Of a DNA stretch of 64,000 nt, positions 22,276-34,329 are shown in pieces. The position numbers and the translations under genes are program-made. The notes beneath the pieces are model-generated. The model was not told the origin of the DNA, searched no databases, and was given only the letters and a program-made list of their open reading frames with translations. The stretch lies in the NCBI GenBank assembly GCA_051453625.1, contig JBOZIK010000001.1, positions 198,933,617 to 198,997,616 on the forward strand. Reading direction: 5' to 3'. Origin of the DNA: Welwitschia mirabilis (lineage: Eukaryota > Gnetophyta > Gnetopsida > Welwitschiales). Position 1 is the stretch's first letter. Each line of letters starts with the position of its first letter.

Positions 22276-23439
22276 CTTTAAATAGAAAATGAAATCATGA
22301 AATGCTAGTGATTTTGTGCTACATCCTTTTCAAAGCTCTTGTTTATTGAATATCTCCTACTTCTTTTTCATCCTCAATTTGAAGTTTTTAGCTGAATTAA
22401 TTACTAGTTTAGAGGTATGTGTTTTACTATTTTTCCATCTCTTTTATTCCTATGGAAGAACAACTTTAGGACATTTTCTATAATAAAAGGTTTAGATTAT
22501 TATTAGTAAAAGTTAGACTCAACTTTCTAAGATTTGTATCAACTAATATGATCTTGTGTTAATATTTCATTAACAAAACATACAATCATAGTTAAGTTAT
22601 ACCTTTAACAATAAGAAGAAATCTAAATGAAAATTTAAAACAAGATGATAGTATTATATCTTTGATTCATGTCAAATAAAATTAAACAATTCAAAAAACT
22701 TATTTTATGTGAAATTAAGGATCGTTAGCTTCTTAACTTATTTTTAACATATTACTACATAAATAAGTGCATTTTAAATAATTTTCAATTGAAGGAGGAA
22801 AAAAGAAAACAGAGATGTTCTATTTAACCATAAACATATCTATAGTTTTTTAAGTAGAATAATAAAATAATTTCTTTAATCATTAACTTTCTCCTTTATC
22901 ATCATGTTCTCTTCATTTAAAATGAAATGTGACTCATTATTTATCATGAAATTTACATCTAATACACTTAAAATTTTTCAAAATTATAGCTCAAATCTTT
23001 TTGTGATGACTCATTTTAATCATGAAAAAATTATTCCTTTACTTGGATATCATTTTAGAATATTATTAAAAATAAGTCTTATTTAATATCATCTATTTTT
23101 TAGGGATAAATAAATAACAAATGATCTCTTTGAATTTGAACATGAAGGAAGGAGAAACGTATGTAATCATGATTCTAGATTAATTTCATTTCATGATGAA
23201 CATGAAATTTACTTTTATAAAAATCATTTTTATCTTTACAATTCCTAATTAGATTTTAAAATATATATCAATAAATAAAGAAAGGGAGTATTTTATCATC
23301 TTTATCAAAGAAATAAAACTCAAACATTTCTAATATCATAGTCTACTTAAATGATTTCTTTTAAATCCTAAAAATTAAATTAAGACATTTTACATTTAAA
23401 AAAATCTTAAATAAATCTTGATCCAAAATAAATATGTTT
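22276..23439. other. Unassigned AT-rich stretch upstream of Tat-type pol
   Basis: No clear motif. It may hold the gag-protease part of the Tat-type element that follows, but I cannot identify a DSG/DTG protease block or a zinc knuckle. The short ORF at 22,904-23,086 is not recognised. Confidence 0.35.
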
Positions 23440-24230
23440 TAAGTTAGCATTATAGAGACATGCTAAGAATAGATAAATCAATCATTATGTATAACATCAT
23501 CCTATATGAAGATGTTCTAGTTAAACGAAAAGTTAGAAAATTAAATCCGGTAGGTTTGTAATAAACGAAGACCTAGAAAGATTATTACCTATTGGTTTCA
23601 TAAGGTCTATTGATTACTTAGAATGAATTTATAATATTATTGTTGAAATAAAAAATAAAATCACTTATAAAATATGACTTCTATGATCTTAAAAGATACA
23701 CCCTAAAAGATGAGTACATTTTACCCATATAGACATTTTAGTTGATCATATCATAGGCTTTAGTATTTTATATTTTATGCATTGATATTTTAATTATAAT
23801 GAAATCTTTATTAATCCAAATCATCAACATAAAATAACTTTTATTACACCTAAGGAACTATCTTACTACGTGATAATACCTTTTGGACTAAAAAAAATGT
23901 GGGACTCACATACTATTAAGCAATGAACTTTATATTCCATAATTTCATAGATCGCAAACTTGAAAATTATGTAGATTACATAGTAATCAAGTCAAAAGAA
24001 TAATATTAATAACCTAAGGGCCTTAAGTTATTATTTTAATAAGCAAAAGAATATAATTTTATGTTAAATCTTAAAAAGTATATGTCTTTTATGTTTAATC
24101 TTGAAAACTATTAAGATTTATTCTCCATAAGAGGAATTGAAATTAATTAAGAGAAAGTTAAAACCATTGTTGATGTACCACCACTTATGAATATCAAAGG
24201 TCTTTGTGAATTATAAGAAATATTTTAGTA
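23440..24230 (+). pseudogene. Reverse transcriptase of a Tat-type Ty3/gypsy element (degraded)
   Basis: Plus-strand translations give VKRKVRKLNP, FIRSIDYSEW-like and RDFRDLKKA-like pieces only after frame shifts. The clearer blocks are IIPFGLKK near 23,875, YNFMLNLKKYM near 24,055 and GIEIN*EKVKTIVDVPPLMN near 24,130-24,190. Those match the Tat/Ogre/Retand blocks MPFGLKNAGATYQR, YNLRLNPKKC.FGV and RGIE.NPEKVKAI..M. The PPFGLK-NAGATYQ wording distinguishes Tat from chromoviruses and Athila. Stops are frequent. It begins the pol that runs to 26,570. Confidence 0.75.
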
Positions 24231-25080
24231 AATAAGAATATGTACATTATCTTTGGCTTATCATTGTAAGTTATTTATACATCCATTGAAGAAAATTGTC
24301 AACTTTGTATGCAATCAAAAATGCTAAGAATCATTTAATAGATTAAAAGAGTATCTAATGAAACCACCATTTTGAGTTCACCTCAACTTAATCAACCTTT
24401 CTACTTTATCTTTTCAATACTCAACTTTTAATTAGAGAAATTATGTTGCAAAGAAATAAAGACAGTAAGGGTAAATCAATCTACTATGTAAGTTGAATTG
24501 TTCATAATTATGAGAAAAATATTTAATCATTAAGAAAATGTATTTAAGTTTAGTCTCTAGAATAAAAATGTTTAAACATTATATGTTGAGAAATAAAACA
24601 ATTATCATATTCAACTAAAATTTTTGGAATAGTATACATGAATTTTCCACTAGTAAGATAAGACATACAAAATTAGCTTCCCTGTTAGCATAATATGCTT
24701 CAAAATTTTCGTCATGAAAGTCTATTAAAGAAATTTCTATAGTGGATAAAATAGTAGAACTACAACTAAAAAATTTCAAGGAGCAAATAATTTAAGAAAA
24801 GATGATTTTATAGATTAAGTAATTAATATTTTTATAGTAATCAATAAATGGAGTTTAACTTTATTTCTTAATTTATCTTACAATTAAAATGGCAGATTCA
24901 TTAATTTAGTTTTCTTCTCAGATATTAAAAGCTATTTTTTTATATCATTTAAATTGAATTTTATATGTAAAAATAACATAGCATATATGAATCACTATTT
25001 TAGGGCCTAGAAAACTCCATAAGTTTAATATTCAAAACGATAAGAGTAATTATGAATTCATAAGTTATTATTAACAAAGT
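24231..25080 (+). pseudogene. RNase H region of the Tat-type element (degraded)
   Basis: The plus strand reads FNRLKEYLMKPPF near 24,340, then SLVSRIKMFKHYMLRNKTII (about 24,548-24,608) and a KSIKEISIVDKIVE piece near 24,720. Tat elements have F..LKEYL..PPVL, ALVWA.QKLRHYMLSHTT.L and QKAIKGQA.AD.LA at these places. It follows RT directly. Multiple stops; the catalytic residues cannot all be assigned. Confidence 0.7.
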
Positions 25081-25599
25081 CCTTGGAAATTATAATTGTA
25101 AATCCAATAAATTAAAATAATTTTTAGAAAATGCAAAATAATTATCATACTAATGTAACAAATATTACCTTCTATGAACAATTAGGAGAAATATATGATA
25201 GCAGACTGTTTAGGAAATCTAGTCCAATACATTCTTAATAATAATTAAATCACATAATATTTTTTCATTAATACATTAGATCATTATTACTTTAAAGATC
25301 ATTGTCATAAAATACTTAATATTAAAATGGTTTAAATTTACAAACTAATTAAAGATCTAAAATAACACAAAAAAATTATTAAGAATGATAACTTAATATC
25401 TTCAAATCTAAGAACTAGGAAAGAAAACTTTTTTAAGTATAAAAATGAAACTTTAAACTACAAGAAACTCAATAGACTCTAATCCAAAATATTTTATTCA
25501 AAAATTATTTTGATAAAACATATTTTAAGATTATTAACTTCTTATAAAGCAACTTAAATCTTAAAAAAACTTAATTTATCTTATCTTGATTACATTAAG

Positions 25600-26570
25600 G
25601 AAATAATCTCTACGCTTGCACATAACTAGCACTATATACTATTGAAAAACCCTTGTAGAAGATTATGCTAATCTAATCTACAAATGTTTAAAGTTTAATT
25701 ATTTAAGTCATCTATATTAAAATAATACAATAATAACTTTCTTGTTAATTCAATTTAAGTCTTTAGACAATGGAATTAGATTTAATTTATTCATTTCATT
25801 CACCATCATTTAGACAACATTCTTTTATCTTAATAGTAAAACAATATCTCTTCAAATGGATAGAAGCCATTTTAACTTAAAAAATGAATTCTAAGCAAAT
25901 AAAGAAATTTATATTAGATAACATAAAATCTAGATTAGAAATTCCTTTTGTTAGCATCTTAGATAATGAATCACAATTTAAATCACAAGAGTTAAACATA
26001 TTTTTATAAGACTCTCATATAAAACATTCATTTTCATCTCCATGTTATAAAGAAGGAAATCTAGTAAAATAATAATAAATATTTTAAAGAAATTAATTTC
26101 CACTCATAAAATAAAATGGCACAAGAAATTAATTTATGCTTTTTGGATACATAGAATAACTTATAAAACTTCAACCATAAAATATCAAACTTATCTATGG
26201 TTCTAAAACTATTATACCTATATGGATATAAATTCTAGTACTTAAAATAATTTTAAAATATTTATAACATCTTGATAAACAAAAATAAAATTGTTTATTA
26301 CAATTAAAACAAAATATTAGTAATGGACCATAATCTCATATACTAAAAATGATTGAAGAATATTTATGATGAATAAATAAAAAAGAGAAAATTTAATATA
26401 AAAGAATATAAATAAAAAGTAGTTTAGATTCTCACTAAATTGGATTAGTCCATTTATAATTTCTAATAATTATGAGAAAATTACTTACAAACTTAGATAT
26501 CTTGAAAATAATAAATATCCTAAACCAATTAATTCATTTTTCTTAAAAATTTTATTATTAAATGCTTTGA
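25600..26570 (+). pseudogene. Integrase of the Tat-type element (degraded)
   Basis: Blocks in order: FKWIEAIL (about 25,850), IPFVSILDNESQFKSQELNI (about 25,940-26,000), IKHSFSSPCYKEGN (about 26,010-26,060), YGSKTIIPI near 26,195, and near 26,450-26,555 the tail SPFIISNN then YPKPINSFFLKNF. In Tat elements these are FTKWIEA, IP..I.SDNG.QF.S, IKH..S.PYHPQGNGQ, YGSEAV.PIE and the C-terminal GPF.I....G.Y.L...EG...PRP.N...LK.Y. The catalytic SDNG is LDNE here; the last Glu region is lost. The element's LTRs were not identified; its 3' end is probably cut by the Athila insertion at 27,230. Confidence 0.8.
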
Positions 26571-27229
26571 TGCTTTTATTTATATCAATGTATGTTTTAC
26601 TTTTCTTTGTCTTTGTATAAGATGTCTAACCTATAGGGACAAAGGAAAGAAACTCTTATGAGATCCATCTACAACATGAAAAACAAAGTGAACTAGCTTC
26701 TTGATTAAATGTACCACCCAAAAATTAATGGATACCTATTATAAATGACCTTTTACTTCATAAAAATTAAGTTTAGTCACAAGACTCTTACTAAAATAAA
26801 AATTAGCTTTAAATCATCTGTCATCAATTTTATTTACTTAGTCATTATCATTCATTCCATAAATTTCAAAATTTTCTTGTTCTTCCATTCATTAAAATTA
26901 AATAAGTCTAGAAGAAGCTCCACTTATGAAAGAAAATGAAAAACATAAAGACATCTAAATAAAGCTTAATCCATATAACAAATAATTTTTTGTTATAAAA
27001 TGTTCTCAACATTTCACTTTAAAATTAGAAGAAACACTATAATAAATATTTTAAATAATGATAAAAGTCTTAAATAAATGTTTGAAACAAAAATCTCAAA
27101 CAGAAATCCCAAATGGAAATATCAAATAAAAATCCTAGGTATACATCTCATTTAGCATTTTTACCATTTTAATTATCATAACATGTCTAAGATGTTGCAT
27201 CCTATTCTTTTCTTAATTCTTATGTCCAA
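26571..27229. other. Region after Tat integrase, no gene
   Basis: AT-rich text expected to be the 3' untranslated part or LTR start of the Tat-type element. No motif is visible; the short ORF at 26,745-26,939 is not recognised. It ends at the Athila LTR. Confidence 0.4.
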
Positions 27230-28480
27230 TATTAATATATAAAAATTGACATTTATATCAAGTATTTTGATCAATTTACTCGAAATAAAAATATTAATTT
27301 ATTTATTTTAATCATAAAATGTGTCTTTTGTTTTTTTAAAAAAATTTTAATATTATGTTTTTCTCCATATTAATTATAGATTTTTAGTCATGTTTTGAAA
27401 TACATAGTAGAAGATGAAAACAAGTCCACATAAAACAATAGTGGCAATAGAGATATGAGGTGCTGACACCTAGCAGTAGCATTAGAAGACATGTGGTAGA
27501 GGTATGTGGAGGTGGAATTAGAGACATGTGGTAATAGTATTGGTTGATAAAGGAATTAAGCTCTAAAGAACATGTGTTAAACTCATCGTAACAAAGATTC
27601 CACCTAATGCTATATGACAATCTCCACTAAATACTACAAGATAACCTCCACCAAATGCTAAATAATGAAGATTCTACATAATGCTATAGGGAAAAATCTT
27701 ATCTTCCTAATACTAAATGATGAATGTTCTATCTAATACTACAAGCCAAGATATTAGAACCATCCCTCATCCCTCTCTCTCTCTATAAAAGGGGCTTGAA
27801 TCCTTTATTGTATTCATATTTGGTTTTGAGAAACTGGAGCACCTTGGAGAATCAACTTATGATGGCTTCCCAGACAAATCTTTTGGGGAGTGCGCTAGTT
27901 CTTAAGGCATGTCTAGAAAGTTCTTCTTCTTTATTCTTCCTTTGCTATGAGATTTTTCTTGTTTTGCAATACAAAAGTTATTCTCTTTTATTTTAANNNN
28001 NNNNNNNNNNNNNNNNNNNNNNNNNNNNNNNNNNNNNNNNNNNNNNNNNNNNNNNNNNNNNNNNNNNNNNNNNNNNNNTCACTTAATCTTTTAGTTTAAT
28101 AAATCTTGAGTTATTTAGAAGTTCTTACTTTGTATTGGTATTTCAAGTTAAATTTTAAGTAAGTTTACTAATTATCATATGAAGGATGAGATTATGTCCC
28201 ATAACGTGAGCCAAATGCACTTGATAGTTTTAACTATTTTTTAGGAAAGGGGATTGTATAGCATTGAAGTGAAGGAGCTTTTAAGGATAAACCTACAATA
28301 CCTTGGAGCTACTTTGCTTTCCTTCTCTCTAAGATAAATTTTAACTTTAAAAATAGCTTAATCTCTTCTTCTCTTATCTTTCTTTTCTATAAGTTTCTTT
28401 AAAGTTAAACTGGTGTAAAATTTGAGATAATACCCAATGTTATTCCTAAGAAGAAATGATANNNNNNNNNNTTAATTAGA
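27230..28480 (+). repeat. 5' LTR of the plus-strand Athila
   Basis: It begins TATTAATATATA where the 3' LTR begins TGTTAGCATGTA; all four differences are transitions. TATA box tataaaa at 27,784-27,790 after a CT-rich run. Short subrepeats lie at 27,600-27,745. It contains gaps at 27,997-28,078 and 28,462-28,471. The LTR ends just before attttggc (PBS). The ORF at 27,724-27,996 is not a gene. Confidence 0.85.
27600..27745 (+). repeat. Minisatellite of 23-29 bp units inside the Athila LTR
   Basis: The core c(c/t)taatgctay / ccaaatgctaa recurs at 27,605, 27,628, 27,652, 27,679, 27,708 and 27,734. The array lies just upstream of the TATA box. The same array is present in the 3' LTR (about 37,240-37,390 and again 37,761-37,925) with a different unit number. 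Confidence 0.75.
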
Positions 28481-28483
28481 TTT

Positions 28484-28502
28484 TGGCATCGCTACTAGGG
28501 AT
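28484..28502 (+). promoter_or_regulatory. Primer binding site (tRNA-Asp type)
   Basis: TGGCATCGCTACTAGGGAT. The Athila PBS complementary to plant tRNA-Asp is TGGCGCCGTTGCCGGGGAT (from memory). There are six differences, all transitions. It lies four bases after the LTR end. Confidence 0.85.
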
Positions 28503-29839
28503 AACAACATGATAGTAGCTTAGAGGAGTACTAATTTTTCTTTTTTCAAGTTTATACATAGTTTTATTTATCTAATGATGGATATGACCCTTTTTTTAGT
28601 GATATCTAAACTAGTTCTTTTTCTTTTCCTTTATGTTTTTTTAATTTTATTTCTAGTTGTTGATATTGGTCCTTTCTAGTGATACCTGAACTAGTCCATT
28701 TTTCCTTTCTTTTATGTACTTTTGAGTGGTCAGTACTAGTCCTTTAAGTGTTACTTAAATTGGTTTAGCTTGTTCTAAAGTTTACTATTGATTTTTTAAC
28801 TTGTTTTGTGTAGTTTTGACATTTTTTTATAAGTTACTTTAGAGTTAAAAAAACTTAAAAATCTTAAAAANNNNNNNNNNTACTATGTTTTCTGCATTTT
28901 CTATGTTATTCTATTTCTATTCTTGCACTTTATTGTATGCCTAAGGTCTTAAAATTTTCTTTAAAATTTTTCTCATGAATTCATATGTTGGACTTGATTT
29001 TATTCATGTTCATTATCTCTGTTTTATTTTGGTGCAAGCTTGATACTGCTCTCATTCAATGTGCATTTAATAAATCACTGTGTAAAAATTGAATTCATTC
29101 TGTGTAACTTGACTAGTACTACTACCTTTTCGCATCAATGCTGCTAGTGTTTTAGCCTAGAATACTATGTTATTTTGACATAAATTTCCTTACAACAACT
29201 AAAACTCAATTGGCTTAGAGGCTCTAAAACATTTTTCCTATTTATTATCGCAAACCTTCTTGCAACCATCGAAAGCTATTTCTTGCATGGTCTAGACTCT
29301 TGATACAACATGAAGATTAAACTAAAATAACATGAACTCATTTGTTAATCAAAAAAGAATGAGAGAAGTCAAATCCTAAAATCAAGATTGAGATAACTCT
29401 CATCAAGACTAAACCTTAATCACATAAAATAATTAAAACAATCAAACTAGATTATCACAAGACATTTCAAATGATCTACTTAATTCCTTTGATGAAATCT
29501 TGTCAAACTAAGAAATGCTCAACAGGTTAACAACATATTATTTCATTTAAGAAGTGACTAAATGATAATCCACCCTTATTGCTACTACCAATTAACCCAG
29601 GAAAACCCTTCACAATTACCTCCAACTACAAAGCCTAAGGACATCCTCTTGCATAGTGCCACCATATAGTAATTAGAGGCTAGAATTTAAAACTTCTACT
29701 GTCTAACTCTTATTGCATTTCNNNNNNNNNNNNNNNNNNNNNNNNNNNNNNNNNNNNNNNNNNNNNNNNNNNNNNNNNNNNNNNNNNNNNNNNNNNNNNN
29801 NNNNNNNNNNNNNNNNNNNNNTCTACTGTATAACTCTTA
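28503..29839 (+). other. Athila leader region, no gene
   Basis: This T-rich leader between PBS and gag has no motif. Several ggtccttt(c/a)tagtgatayctraactagt-like phrases recur around 28,585-28,760, spaced roughly 85 bp, suggesting weak internal repetition. Gaps at 28,871-28,880 and 29,722-29,821 (the latter flanked by a 30-bp duplication). Confidence 0.45.
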
Positions 29840-30720
29840 TTGCATTTCCATGGCCTTTAAATATGAAGATCCATATTTGCACCTTAAGGAATTCGAATAT
29901 GTCTTATCAACCATCCCTCAGTACCCCAACACTCATGATGCACTTAGACTTACTTTATTTTTTCCCCTAAAAGAGAATTTAAAATCCTAGTTATACACTT
30001 TCAAATAATTTTTTATTACAAATTGAATAGACCTAAGTAAAGGCTTCATATTAAAGTTCTTTTCTAGTCATAAGACAAATTCTCTTAGGAAAGCAACCAT
30101 GAACTTTCAATAGAAGGATCATAAAAACCTACTCCCAAATCTTAGAAAGATATAAAGATCTATTATTAAAATGCCTCCAATATGGTTTTGAGCTAAGTAG
30201 GGAGATAAGTTTCTTCTATGAGGGATTATCTACAAATAACCACCAACTAGTAGAAATGATTATCCATGGTAATTTTATAACATGCCCCTAAATGAGATTC
30301 AAGAGTATTTAGAAAGTGTGACTAAAAGCTTGAAAAATTAGGAGAAACCTACAGAACCTTCATGATTTCATCATTCAGTTAGGTCAATAAGTATCTTCAA
30401 AATTCTTGAAAACTTTTAGGTGAATAACAAAACCAATGAACTAGCAAGAAAGTTAGAATCATTAACCGCCTCACCTTCAACCTAACCTATGGTAACTAAA
30501 CCTAAATATTTAATCTATATTTTAACACTTATAAAACTATTAAATTTCCACTTATCCCTTAATTTCTAAACACATTTAATAAATAAGTGAATGTGATAGG
30601 CCATCAATGGGAAAATCCCATGAATAACCCTTACTTGAACTCTTACAATCCAAGTTGGCAAAATCATCCAAATTTCTCCTATAAATAAGACAACATACCA
30701 TAATAGAATTTTCATCCCAA
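29840..30720 (+). pseudogene. Athila gag (degraded)
   Basis: Plus-strand blocks: SYQPSLSTPTLMMHLDLLYF (about 29,900-29,960), SQILERYKDLLLKCLQYGFE near 30,140-30,200, LNEIQEYLESVTKSLKN near 30,285-30,340, a NKTNELARKLESL linker near 30,430, and NPYLNSYNPSWQNHPNFSYK near 30,625-30,685. These match plant Athila gag: LRLKLFPFSL, ERFKDLL..CPHHGF, DEA.....L.E, K...LE..L, and the diagnostic YNPGWRNHPNFSW. Gag would assemble the particle. Scattered stops and frame shifts break it. It lies between the PBS leader and protease. Confidence 0.85.
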
Positions 30721-31329
30721 GACTTCATTCTCCTCATCTTCTAATTCTTATCCTTCATCATCAAATGGTCAAATTACTTCATCTAACTTATTGGACAATA
30801 CCCTTTAAAATTTCATGAAAACACAAATGCAAACAAATCAAAGATAAGAGCAAATAAATTAAAGATTAAAATAAATAAATAAAAGACTTAAACAGAGCAT
30901 AAATCAACATTAACAAACCATGACCCACATTATTTTATTAATAAACTAAATAAAAATATAAAAATTCCCCATGAGTATCCAACCAAACATAAAAGAGTTA
31001 GATTTATGAAAGGGGTAGAACATCTAGAAGATGCCAAGCCTAATAGGAAAGAGAGAAAATATACCCATATAAAATACACATAAGGACAAAAAAAATCCAT
31101 AGAAAATAAAGAAAAGGATAAGAGTGAAGATCCATTGTCTATTTACAAAACCCATAGAAAATAATAAAAAGTATAAGAGTGAAGATCCATTGCCTATTTA
31201 CAAGAACCATTACCTTTTTACCAACAACTTGGGAAGGATAACATAATGAAAAAGTAATTAGAGACCATAAAAATTTTTAAATAAGTTAAGATAAACATTC
31301 TCCTTCTAGAAGACATCAAACAGGTTCCT

Positions 31330-32180
31330 TTGTACGCTACATTTCTTAAATACTTATGGATTATAAAAATGTTAATAAGCATTAAATTCAAAGCCCTTTT
31401 AGCTCAACAAATAAGTCTGATTCTCTAAAACTAATTTCCATCAAAGAATAAAAACCTTGAGTGCCCCACAATTACTATTATAATAAGCAAAAAATAACTC
31501 AACCAAGCCTTATTGAACATATGAGCAAGTGCAAACTTCCTTTCTTATAAAACCTATAAGGAATGAAACTTTGCATTTGCTTCCTTATATAACCTATAAG
31601 GAATAAAACTTAGAAGAACTCAAAAACATAAAAGTCCAACTCTATTAAAACACCATTAGGAGTCATCAAGGATGTTATAGTTAGAGTGGATAGTTACTAC
31701 TTCCTAATAGATTTGTGATCTTGGACATGGATAATTCATCAAACCAAATCATATTATGAAAATCATTATTAGCAACCTCAAATTTCTTAATCAATTGTAG
31801 GAATAGATTAATGAAAATTCCCTTTAGCAATATGACCATATAACTAAGCATCTTTATGTCATAAAGTTGCCATCAAATGATAAAGGGATAGCATATGTAG
31901 ATAGGATAGAAAGCCTTATTGAGAATTAAGAATCCATTTCTCACTCTTTCAAAAATGATGAATATAATTTCTCTTAAGAAGCATGTCTTATAGCTTATAA
32001 CAAAGTTGACTTGGAACTCAAACCTTTATCTAATGATCTAAGATGCGCTTTCATAGAAGATAACTCCATCATATTGGTAGTCATAAACCATTCTTTGATC
32101 TCGTCCCAAGAAGATCAATTACTTAAAGTTTAAAAAAAAAAGCAAATAGATAATAGGATAGACCCTCTTTGACATTAGAG
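31330..32180 (+). pseudogene. Athila protease and linker to RT (degraded)
   Basis: ALLNI*ASANFLSYKTYKE (about 31,508-31,565) matches the Athila protease active-site block ALCDLGASVNLMP...; the catalytic Asp is now Asn and the next codon but one is a stop. Downstream, LELKPLSNDLRCAFIEDN (about 32,010-32,065) and SSQEDQLLKV (about 32,100-32,130) match LELKPLP.HLKYAFL..N and LS..QE..LL.VL at the protease-RT linker. A 44-bp tandem duplication interrupts the protease (31,536-31,615). Gag-Pol would be cut by this enzyme; it is inactive. Confidence 0.8.
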
Positions 32181-32990
32181 GAATTGACCCCAATATTTGC
32201 ATGTACCATATATATTTAGAGGAAAATGTAAAGCCATGCACCATCTCTATTTAGAGGAAAATGCAAAGCCATCCATTGAAGCTCAACGAAGGATAAACCC
32301 AACTATGATAAAAGTAGTTAAAAATAAGGTAATTAAACTTCTTGATATTGGGATTATCTATGCTATTTTNNNNNNNNNNNNNNNNNNNNNNNNNNNNNNN
32401 NNNNNNNNNNNNNNNNNNNNTACCCTTATCCCTAATAATCATAATGAGTTTATCCCTGTGAGATCTACTATAAAATGGAGGATGTGTATTGATTATAGAA
32501 AATTAAGTGATGTTTCTAGAAAAAATCATTAACTCTTCCTTTCTAAGATCAAATTTTAGAACAACTCACAGGACACCCTTTTTATTGTTTCTTGGATGAA
32601 TACATAAATTATAATTAGATTGAAATTATTCTTAAAGATCAAAATGAAACCACCTTCACCTATCCCTATGGAACATTTCTATAAAAACAAATGTTCTTTG
32701 GCCTATGCGATGCACCTACCACTTTCTTACATGTTTGGAATCTTATATGACTTATTAGATTCAAGTGTTGAAATCTTCATGATGACTTCTCGATTTATGA
32801 AATCTTGTCTAACCACTATTTGAATAACTTAGAACGTTTCTTTAAAAGATGCATTGAAAAATACCTTGTAATAACTTAGGAAATGTATCATTTTATTATA
32901 AAATTAAGCCATAGTTTTAAGACATATCATCTCTTAAGAAGGAATTCAGGTAGATCTAGCTAAGGTCTCATTAATCACATACCTATCAAC
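32181..32990 (+). pseudogene. Athila reverse transcriptase (degraded)
   Basis: EAQRRINPTMIKVVKNKVIK then LLDIGIIYAI precede a 51-N gap (about 17 residues, as expected for SDS.WVSPVQVVPKK). The gap is followed by NEFIPVRSTIKWRMCIDYRK. Further on, a broken MPFGLCDAPTTFL-like block, and near 32,770-32,790 the FMDD active-site box destroyed by a one-base deletion. A 35-bp tandem duplication at 32,213-32,282 shifts the frame at the YLEENAKP block. The Athila wording (WRMCIDYRKL, EAQRR.NP) is clear. The open pieces at 32,197-32,532 and 32,620-32,823 are parts of this one frame. Confidence 0.9.
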
Positions 32991-34300
32991 CTCTCAAAAA
33001 TACAAAGATATTAGATCACTCTTAGGGTACACAGAATACTACAAAATATTCATTAAGGACTTTAGTAGAATTACTAATCCTTTTTGTAATCTTTTAAGTA
33101 AATATGCCTCTTTTAACTAAACTCTAGAGTGTTAAAATGTATTTGAATAACTCTAAGAAAAATCAACTTCCACATCCATTATCCAACCATCAAATTAGAA
33201 GTTATCTTTTAAAATAATCTTATGTGTGATACAAATGACTTCATAATAGGAGCNNNNNNNNNNNNNNNNNNNNNNNNNNNNNNNNNNNNNNNNNNNNNNN
33301 NNNNNNNNNNNNNNNNNNNNNNNNNNNNNNNNNNNNNNNNNNNNNNNNNNNNNNNNNNNNNNNNNNNNNNNNNNNNNNNNNNNNNNNNNNNNNNNNNNNN
33401 NNNNNNNNNNNNNNNNNNNNNNNNNNNNNNNNNNNNNNNNNNNNNNNNNNNNNNNNNNNNNNNNNNNNNNNNNNNNNNNNNNNNNNNNNNNNNNNNNNNN
33501 NNNNNNNNNNNNNNNNNNNNNNNNNNNNNNNNNNNNNNNNNNNNNNNNNNNNNNNNNNNNNNNNNNNNNNNNNNNNNNNNNNNNNNNNNNNNNNNNNNNN
33601 NNNNNNNNNNNNNNNNNNNNNNNNNNNNNNNNNNNNNNNNNNNNNNNNNNNNNNNNNNNNNNNNNNNNNNNNNNNNNNNNNNNNNNNNNNNNNNNNNNNN
33701 NNNNNNNNNNNNNNNNNNNNNNNNNNNNNNNNNNNNNNNNNNNNNNNNNNNNNNNNNNNNNNNNNNNNNNNNNNNNNNNNNNNNNNNNNNNNNNNNNNNN
33801 NNNNNNNNNNNNNNNNNNNNNNNNNNNNNNNNNNNNNNNNNNNNNNNNNNNNNNNNNNNNNNNNNNNNNNNNNNNNNNNNNNNNNNNNNNNNNNNNNNNN
33901 NNNNNNNNNNNNNNNNNNNNNNNNNNNNNNNNNNNNNNNNNTGTGTGATACAAATGACTTCATAATAGGAGCTATATTAGGATAGAGAATCAATTTAAAA
34001 AAACCTATGATTTACTACACTAGTGAAACCTTTGATGACACTCAAATAAATTATACCATTATAGAGAAAGAACTTCTAACAATTATATTTATCCTTGAAA
34101 AATTTAGGTAATACCTTTTAGGGTCTAAGGTATTTATTTACATTTACCACTCGATGCTTAGATATCTTTTTATCAAAAAGGATTCAAAATCATAACTAAT
34201 TAGATGGATTCTCTTTCTTCAGAAATTTAATTTAGAGATTAAGAATAAGAAAGGATTTGATAATGTTATCATAGACTAGCTTTCATGCATATATCCAAAT
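32991..34300 (+). pseudogene. Athila RNase H (degraded), split by a spurious 688-N gap
   Basis: SQKYKDIRSLLGYTEYYKIF (about 32,995-33,055) is the RT-RNase H connection (VR.FLGHAGFYRRF). CDTNDFIIGA lies at 33,225-33,253, is repeated at 33,945-33,973, and continues ILG*RINLKKPMIYYTSETF, then INYTIIEKELLTIIFILEKF and, near 34,190-34,270, RWILFLQKFNLEIKNKKG. These match CDASD.AVGAVLGQR, YTTTEKELLAVVFA..KFR and RWILLLQEFDLEI.DKKG. The 31 bases on the two sides of the gap are identical and joining them keeps the frame, so the N run is probably not real sequence. Confidence 0.9.
33254..33941. other. Assembly gap, 688 N, flanked by an exact 31-bp duplication
   Basis: The 31 bases ending at 33,253 recur at 33,942-33,972. 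Collapsing them gives continuous RNase H text, so the estimated gap size is very likely wrong. Confidence 0.9.
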
Positions 34301-34329
34301 AATCTACCATCATCTTTATCCATTGATGA

